From Treponema sp. UBA1798 (GTDB lineage Bacteria; Spirochaetota; Spirochaetia; Treponematales; Treponemataceae), in contig DCFS01000291.1 of NCBI GenBank assembly GCA_002319875.1, forward strand, positions 19,018-29,481: a stretch of DNA of 10,464 bases. The letters run 5' to 3'. Both the position numbers and the translations under genes were made by a program. The stretch's first letter is position 1, and each line of letters starts with the position of its first letter. Shown here piece after piece: positions 6,200 to 10,464 of this stretch. The notes under the pieces were generated by a model. That model worked only from the letters and a program-made list of their open reading frames with translations, made no database searches and was not told the origin of the DNA.

Positions 6200-6334
6200 G
6201 GGTATTAAACCCTCCGCACGAATCACCAATCCCGATGCAAGCGTCGGGATTGGAGTTCTCTAAAGGTATTGCAGTCGGGATTTAATACCGCTCATACGGC
6301 CCGGAGGCCGGGGTATTAAACCCTCCGCACGAAT
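6200..6334. repeat. Composite intergenic repeat element (direct, inverted and hairpin parts)
   Basis: A 24-bp sequence beginning GGGTATTAAACCCTCCGC and ending ACGAAT occurs identically at 6200-6223 and 6311-6334. Between them are a 10-bp perfect stem (CCAATCCCGA 6226-6235 with TCGGGATTGG 6244-6253) and an inverted partial copy of the repeat start (GGGATTTAATACC, 6277-6289). A second GC hairpin (CGGCC 6297-6301 with GGCCG 6306-6310) follows. The inverted copy can pair with 6312-6323 around the second hairpin, making a larger cruciform. It lies between convergent genes. No ORF or T-run is associated. It is likely a dispersed repeat of REP or MITE type, but its copy number cannot be judged here. 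Confidence 0.8.
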
Positions 6335-6355
6335 GAAAGAACGGGTAAAACGCCG

Positions 6356-6952
6356 TCAATCAGCAGCCAGAAAAAGCCTGCCGTCAAATCCCGTATAAAC
6401 GGTATAATATGAACCGCTCACACATCCGGAAAGATCGATAGTCCGTAACGCGGTGAAATTCGTAAATATCCTTTTCGCCTGACCAAACGCATAACGTCCG
6501 AGTTTATATAAATTGCGCCGGTCAGAGGCAGTAACAGTGCCTCCGAACAGCAGGCATTCACCGTTCTCCATTACATAGGGTTCAAGTCTTGTACCATCCT
6601 GCTGCTGGCTGCCGTAAATCCGGTATGGAAACCATACCGTTTTTCCCGAAAAACCGGCACTTACAAAATCCATGGAAAGAGACGAACCTTTCCATGAACG
6701 CTCAATGACAGCAAAATCAGTACCATCCGTATCCAGAAAACTCAGCCGGGCGCTCACCGTATCGGAACCATCAACATCGCTCGATCCGTATATCAGAATA
6801 TGCATAACAGGATATTGTTCCATATCGGGAAGCTGTCTGGCCGCCGGGAAACATTCCAGAAACTGCATCAGAAAAATGATACCGGTAATAACAAAAATGA
6901 TAAGAAGTATATTTGAAACACATATAATAAAAGCGTCCCTGTTTCTGTTCAT
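6356..6952 (-). CDS. Hypothetical protein with one N-terminal membrane segment
   Basis: A 198-residue protein of no recognised family. It opens with a short positive stretch (MNRNR), then a single hydrophobic segment at about 8-30 (FIICVSNILLIIFVITGIIF), with no cysteine lipobox or clear cleavage site. This predicts a type II anchored protein with about 165 residues outside the inner membrane. The exported part has alternating beta-like sequence (MHILIYGSSDVDGSD, SARLSFLDTDG, KTVWFPYRIYGS) and ends YTVYTGFDGRLFLAAD. Its ATG overlaps the ligA stop as ATGA, so it is translationally coupled to ligA and is the last gene of that unit. Functional connection to ligA cannot be inferred from this alone. 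Confidence 0.75.
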   Translation of the reverse strand: MNRNRDAFIICVSNILLIIFVITGIIFLMQFLECFPAARQLPDMEQYPVMHILIYGSSDVDGSDTVSARLSFLDTDGTDFAVIERSWKGSSLSMDFVSAGFSGKTVWFPYRIYGSQQQDGTRLEPYVMENGECLLFGGTVTASDRRNLYKLGRYAFGQAKRIFTNFTALRTIDLSGCVSGSYYTVYTGFDGRLFLAAD

Positions 6953-8913
6953 GTGAGGTCTTTAACCAGTACGAGGAATTCCGTTTCCGTAATAATTGAT
7001 ACTCCCAATTCCTCAGCTTTCCTGTTTTTCGTGGAACCGTTTGAAGCATCATTCGTTACAAGATAGGTAAGGTCCTTTGTCACCGATGATCTCACCATAC
7101 CGCCCGACTGTTTCACCAGATCCTGCGCTTCCGCACGTTTCATCGTGGCAAGTTCTCCGGTAAAACAGAACGACTTCCCTTCAAGTTTTCCGGATGCGTT
7201 CCACTCCTCAAGCTGTATCGTTCCGGAAGAAACAAGGCGCTGCATTTCTTCCGCATTTTCCGCCAGACCTGCAACGGTACTTCGCGCCATTACTTCTGCA
7301 AAGCCGTATACAGAACAGATCTGTTCGACAGACGCGGACAGAAGTTTGTCGAGCGTATCAAGGCCGGCAGACACAAGTTTTTCAACGCTCGTCTCTCCGA
7401 TACCTTCAATATCAAAACCGGCAATAAAAGCAGCAAGCGTTAATTTTGTATGCGACCGTATGGAGCGCAGAACCTTCTCCGCACCAAGTGATTTCTTTTC
7501 CGATGCAATGCTCTCACTGTTCAGGAAGAATGGTGTAAGTGATGCGATATCAAGACTATATAGATCGCTTATGGAACGGACCTTACCGCTTTCAAAAAGT
7601 GACCGGATCAGCGTATCGCCGAAATCACGTATATCAACGACGGAAATCCATTTCAAAAGCTGATGGAGTATACGCTTGGAACACGACCGGTTCGGACAGT
7701 ACAGCCGGGATCCTTCATCAACAAGCGTCGTTCCGCATGTTTCACATGTGCCCGGATATAAGAGCTCAGAAGTATTTTCCGTTTCTCCGGGTACAACGCT
7801 TTCTATTTTAGGAATAATTTCTCCCCGCTTGACGACAACGACATGGCTTCCTATTTTTAATCCCAGTGCACGGATCGTATCGGGATTGGCAAGACTGGCC
7901 CGCTGGACTATCGTACCGGCAAGTTCCACAGGGTCAAAAACAGCCACCGGCGTATAGGTGGCACCCGATATGCTCCATTCCACATTCCGGATAACGCTGA
8001 CGGCTTCTTCAAGACTGAATTTGAATGCGATCTGACGGTCAGGCCGGGCGCGCTCAGCATCTTTCCTGTCGATGGTACGTTCCTTTACAACTAGTCCGTC
8101 GATATCATAATCGATCGTTTTCCGTATTTCCATAACACGTGCACGATATGCAATAACATCCTGTATGGTCCGGCATATCTTCAGAGGTACCGTAGTAAAA
8201 CCGAAGGCTGAAAGCCACTGAAGTTTTTCCTCTTCATCGTTAAACGGCTGAGGTTCATATTCCGAAAGAGCATCATAGGTAATGAGTGTAAGATTTTCAC
8301 TGCCGCTTCCGTCTTTCCGTTTCATTAACCCGTTTGCAGCGTTACGGCAGTTAGCCTTATCTGCAAAAAGCATATCATGAACTTTATGGGTCATAATCAC
8401 TTCACCGCGGATGCCCCCTGTAAAATCTACGCGTCCGCCATCTTTCAGCAGCAGCGGCTGCACACCATGCATCTTTTTCGCGTTCGGTGTAATATCATCT
8501 CCGATACTGCCGTCTCCTCTCGTAACGGCCCGGACGAGTGCTCCGTTACGGTACTGCAGTTCAAGAGATGCCCCGTCGAGTTTATATTCAACGAGATATT
8601 CATCATAGACATGCTTTTTTGCCCACAAAAGGAACTCTTCAGGTGTTGCAGCTTTTTCCTGACTGCCCATAGGCATAATATGGCGGATTTTTGCAAAACT
8701 GCCGGAATCCTGACCTATCTTCTGCAGCACGGGATCAGACGGATCAAGCGACTTCAGTTCATCCCACAGAGAATCAAATTCCGCATCACTTATTTCGGCT
8801 TCCCCGTCATAATATGACTTTTGATACTTCTGAATACGCTCCTCAAGTGTACGTATCCGGCGCAGTTTTTCACCGGCTGCGCCGTCAGTTTTACTATCAG
8901 ATAATCCGCTCAT
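6949..8913 (-). CDS. ligA: NAD+-dependent DNA ligase LigA
   Basis: Seals nicks in double-stranded DNA using NAD+; essential in replication and repair. With 654 residues from ATG 8913, the domains are: Ia (YYDGEAEISDAEFDSLWDEL, about 34-53), adenylation with KLDG (catalytic K111), RGDGSIGDDIT, GEVIM, NAANGLMKRKDG and DGLVVK; OB fold (about 315-375, GATYTPVAVFDPV); C4 zinc finger (C390, C393, C406, C411); helix-hairpin-helix region (IAGFDIEGIGETSVEKL); and C-terminal BRCT (about 576-654, LEGKSFCFTGEL). ATG 8913 was chosen over ATG 8919 because AGGA (8925-8922) is 8 nt before the former and only 2 nt before the latter. It overlaps trmB upstream by 17 nt and the next gene by 4 nt. The nucleotide-binding loop reads IMPMGSQEKA where many LigA have M-L-S-L. 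Confidence 0.97.
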   Translation of the reverse strand: MSGLSDSKTDGAAGEKLRRIRTLEERIQKYQKSYYDGEAEISDAEFDSLWDELKSLDPSDPVLQKIGQDSGSFAKIRHIMPMGSQEKAATPEEFLLWAKKHVYDEYLVEYKLDGASLELQYRNGALVRAVTRGDGSIGDDITPNAKKMHGVQPLLLKDGGRVDFTGGIRGEVIMTHKVHDMLFADKANCRNAANGLMKRKDGSGSENLTLITYDALSEYEPQPFNDEEEKLQWLSAFGFTTVPLKICRTIQDVIAYRARVMEIRKTIDYDIDGLVVKERTIDRKDAERARPDRQIAFKFSLEEAVSVIRNVEWSISGATYTPVAVFDPVELAGTIVQRASLANPDTIRALGLKIGSHVVVVKRGEIIPKIESVVPGETENTSELLYPGTCETCGTTLVDEGSRLYCPNRSCSKRILHQLLKWISVVDIRDFGDTLIRSLFESGKVRSISDLYSLDIASLTPFFLNSESIASEKKSLGAEKVLRSIRSHTKLTLAAFIAGFDIEGIGETSVEKLVSAGLDTLDKLLSASVEQICSVYGFAEVMARSTVAGLAENAEEMQRLVSSGTIQLEEWNASGKLEGKSFCFTGELATMKRAEAQDLVKQSGGMVRSSVTKDLTYLVTNDASNGSTKNRKAEELGVSIITETEFLVLVKDLT

Positions 8914-9646
8914 ATGCATTATCCTGTCTTATAAAATACAATTCACTGATACTGTGCTCTGCAGCTATGCCCTTTGCTTCAAATTTTGTCTGCGGCCGCC
9001 ACTTCTGATGTTCTGCAAAACCGCGATAACGGTTTTGCAGACCCGGCGTATCAGCCAGCTCCTGAAGGGCATACTCCGCATATTCCTGCCAGTCGGTTAC
9101 CATATAGATATATCCTTCCGGAATAAGTTTCCGGGAAAGCAGATCGGTGTGGGGCCGCTGTACCAGCCTGCGTTTATGATGTTTTTTCTTGGGCCACGGA
9201 TCCGGGAAAAATATATGGAAAGCCCTGACTGATGAATCCGGCACCATATTTTCAAGAACTTCAAGTGCGTCGTACGGAACGATATACAGATTGCGCAGTT
9301 TTCGTCTGTTTATTTCACCAAGCAGCCGTCCTACACCGGGTTTATGCACTTCGATACCAAGATAATTACTACCGGGATTTGCTTCTGCGATTTCTGCAGT
9401 AGCAGTTCCCATACCGAAGCCGATTTCAATGGTAACCGGATTGCTGTTACCGAAAACTTTTGAAAAATCAAGTTTATCCGTGCAGAACGGAATGCACCAT
9501 ATCCGGGAAAACTCATTATAATCACGTTCCTGCGCAGCTGTCATCCGGCCGACCCTCAGCACGTATGTCCGTATGGTCCGTCTGAAAAAATTTCCATTAG
9601 TTTCTGCATTATTCTCCTGCAGAACTGCCTCTTCCTGTATTTTCAA
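8897..9646 (-). CDS. trmB: tRNA (guanine-N7-)-methyltransferase TrmB
   Basis: Methylates G46 in the tRNA variable loop with S-adenosylmethionine. Motifs: IRTYVLRVGRMTAAQ (25-39, typical family N-terminus), the SAM-binding EIGFGMG (74-80), YLGIEVHKPGVGRLL (95-109), the catalytic-region FFPDPWPKKKHHKRRL (146-161) and TKFEAKGIAAEH (220-231). The start is doubtful. TTG at 9646 is the only standard start codon in frame before the conserved IRTYVLR block apart from a CTG at residue 9, yet AGGAG directly abuts it with no spacer. The gene overlaps ligA and follows the lipoprotein gene by 101 bp. Function is secure; the N-terminal 20 residues are not. Confidence 0.94.
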   Translation of the reverse strand: MKIQEEAVLQENNAETNGNFFRRTIRTYVLRVGRMTAAQERDYNEFSRIWCIPFCTDKLDFSKVFGNSNPVTIEIGFGMGTATAEIAEANPGSNYLGIEVHKPGVGRLLGEINRRKLRNLYIVPYDALEVLENMVPDSSVRAFHIFFPDPWPKKKHHKRRLVQRPHTDLLSRKLIPEGYIYMVTDWQEYAEYALQELADTPGLQNRYRGFAEHQKWRPQTKFEAKGIAAEHSISELYFIRQDNAYERII

Positions 9647-9671
9647 CTCCTAACCCCGTAAATAAATTTTC

Positions 9672-9685
9672 ACTATTTGAATAGT
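9672..9685. promoter_or_regulatory. Short palindrome upstream of trmB
   Basis: ACTATT (9672-9677) and AATAGT (9680-9685) are perfect inverted 6-mers separated by TG. It lies 26 bp before the trmB TTG. An operator for a dimeric regulator is possible, but 14 bp of AT-rich palindrome can occur by chance and no good promoter was seen next to it. Confidence 0.2.
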
Positions 9686-9747
9686 TCCCAAAAAGGTGCA
9701 GTCCTTTGAAGCTTTTTCCTCTGCAGGTGCATCCGGCCAGGTTACCG

Positions 9748-10413
9748 CTATTTTATCACCGGATCCTTTAGTACAGGAGGCATCAGGCAGACGACAGCAC
9801 CCTTCAAAGAGGACAGGCAGATACGCATTCTGACCGCCTCCGTATACGCTTTCCAGATATCCTCATCGGTATCCCAGTTTTTTTTCCTGTCTCCATAATA
9901 CAACAGCTTCGAATTTTCTGCATATAAAGCCAGAGTTTCAGTTTTCATTTCTCCCAGAATACTGACAACATCACCGGCTTTTGCATGCACCAGTTTCTCC
10001 GGATAGGAAACTGAAAAAGTACCGGCCGCTTCATGATCGGCACGGTCTGTATATGTAACGGTATAAGTTCCCCGCGGAATCTCTTCACCCTGACGCGGGT
10101 AAAGACAGGAACTGCCTGCCCATTGTCCTCTGGCAGACGATACAAGAACCGGCGTTTCAATAAACCATTCATAACCATTCTCCGGATATACGATTTTTAT
10201 ATTTCCTGCCCGCTGTAATTCCTTATCAGGTTCCACGAAAACGGAAAACCGGAGTACCGGTTCCGTTCTGTCATCGGCAAAATCAAATATGACTGATACA
10301 TCGGTCGAAAGAATCTCCGGCTCCGTATCCGAACAGGAAAGAGAAATCAACAGAAACAGCGACATGCACAGAAAAAAAATACCGGTATTCTTCAGTGACT
10401 GAAATTCTCTCAT
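9748..10413 (-). CDS. Putative lipoprotein, 3' end possibly frameshifted
   Basis: A 221-residue protein of no recognised family. The N-terminus carries a short charged stretch, a hydrophobic segment (GIFFLCMSLFLLISLSC) and a lipobox-like LSLSC with C27 as the probable lipidated residue, so export and membrane anchoring are likely. The mature part has beta-rich sequence (IKIVYPENGYEWFIETPVLV, GTYTVTYTDRADHEAAGTFS), suggesting a beta-sandwich. ATG at 10413 has no Shine-Dalgarno and sits where transcription is expected to start. The last 30 or so residues in this frame read MRICLSSLKGAVVCLMPPVL. Another frame stays open from 9862 to a stop at 9650-9652, three bases before the trmB start, so the true C-terminus may differ. 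The gene precedes trmB-ligA on the same strand. Confidence 0.7.
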   Translation of the reverse strand: MREFQSLKNTGIFFLCMSLFLLISLSCSDTEPEILSTDVSVIFDFADDRTEPVLRFSVFVEPDKELQRAGNIKIVYPENGYEWFIETPVLVSSARGQWAGSSCLYPRQGEEIPRGTYTVTYTDRADHEAAGTFSVSYPEKLVHAKAGDVVSILGEMKTETLALYAENSKLLYYGDRKKNWDTDEDIWKAYTEAVRMRICLSSLKGAVVCLMPPVLKDPVIK

Positions 10414-10427
10414 ATTAAATATATAAT
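10399..10427 (+). promoter_or_regulatory. Possible divergent promoter leaving the window
   Basis: On the plus strand a perfect TATAAT (10422-10427) lies 17 nt after CTGAAA (10399-10404, 4 of 6). Its -10 overlaps the -10 of the opposing lipoprotein promoter. The purine-rich AAGGTGAG at 10431-10438 follows, but no start codon for a gene can be confirmed before the window ends. Confidence 0.3.
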
Positions 10428-10448
10428 GATAAGGTGAGATATTTTCAA
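10420..10448 (-). promoter_or_regulatory. Candidate sigma70 promoter for the lipoprotein gene, near-leaderless
   Basis: On the minus strand TTGAAA (10448-10443), a 17-nt spacer and TATATA (10425-10420) are present. Only 6 nt separate the -10 from the ATG at 10413, so transcription should begin at or next to the start codon. That fits the lack of a ribosome-binding site. Confidence 0.55.
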
Positions 10449-10464
10449 AAGTAACAGACTCTTG

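Noticed and set aside
6226..6253. Ten-bp hairpin as a rho-independent terminator
   Set aside because: No T-run follows on either strand; it is better treated as part of the repeat element.
6200..6334. CRISPR array from two spaced repeats
   Set aside because: There are only two repeats, the spacing between them is 87 bp and contains hairpins, and no cas genes are present.
7145..7663. Plus-strand ORF of 172 codons opposite ligA
   Set aside because: It is fully antisense to the conserved zinc-finger, HhH and BRCT regions of ligA; it is Ser-rich, as expected from a reverse frame, and has no Shine-Dalgarno.
9689..9707. AAAGG/CCTTT stem followed by T on the minus strand after the lipoprotein gene
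   Set aside because: The stem is only 5 bp and the T-run past it is two bases, too weak to call a terminator.

Overview
The window looks like chromosomal, mostly housekeeping DNA from a spirochaete, most likely Treponema or a close relative. This is an inference from gene character: an omega subunit beginning MIFPIEELV, a tiny mS38/bS22-like ribosomal protein, a CheX phosphatase, a RecJ with a long internal insertion, and a lipoprotein with a loose lipobox. Base composition is moderate (roughly mid-40s % GC by eye). I see no transposase, integrase, CRISPR array, rRNA or tRNA.

Left block, minus strand (1508 down to 55): a strong sigma70-type promoter drives rpoZ and miaA, which overlap. A second promoter, lying across the miaA stop codon, appears to serve a 29-codon bS22-like ribosomal protein gene. 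A rho-independent terminator follows it. This block concerns RNA polymerase assembly, tRNA modification and the ribosome.

Central block, plus strand (1575 to 6157): a good promoter divergent from rpoZ starts an apparent operon of cheX, recO, recJ and a signal-peptide-bearing LytM/M23-like protein. recO and recJ are recombination-repair genes. The M23-like protein has lost most of its metal-binding and catalytic residues, so it is probably a non-enzymatic cell-wall or division factor. The cheX leader can form a 10-bp hairpin, and a 20-codon ORF bridges recO and recJ.

Boundary (6158-6355): between convergent transcription units lies a compact repeat element. It has two identical 24-bp direct repeats 111 bp apart, a partial inverted copy between them and two GC-rich hairpins.

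Right block, minus strand (10448 down to 6356): a lipoprotein gene with its own near-leaderless promoter, then trmB, ligA (NAD+-dependent DNA ligase) and a one-TM conserved-type hypothetical protein. The last three genes overlap and are surely co-transcribed. A 70-codon open frame overlaps the lipoprotein 3' end and runs to the trmB start, so the lipoprotein gene may be frameshifted.

I found no clear new multi-gene system. The items most worth a second look are the repeat element, the degenerate M23 protein, the RecJ insertion, the possibly frameshifted lipoprotein tail and the cheX leader structure.
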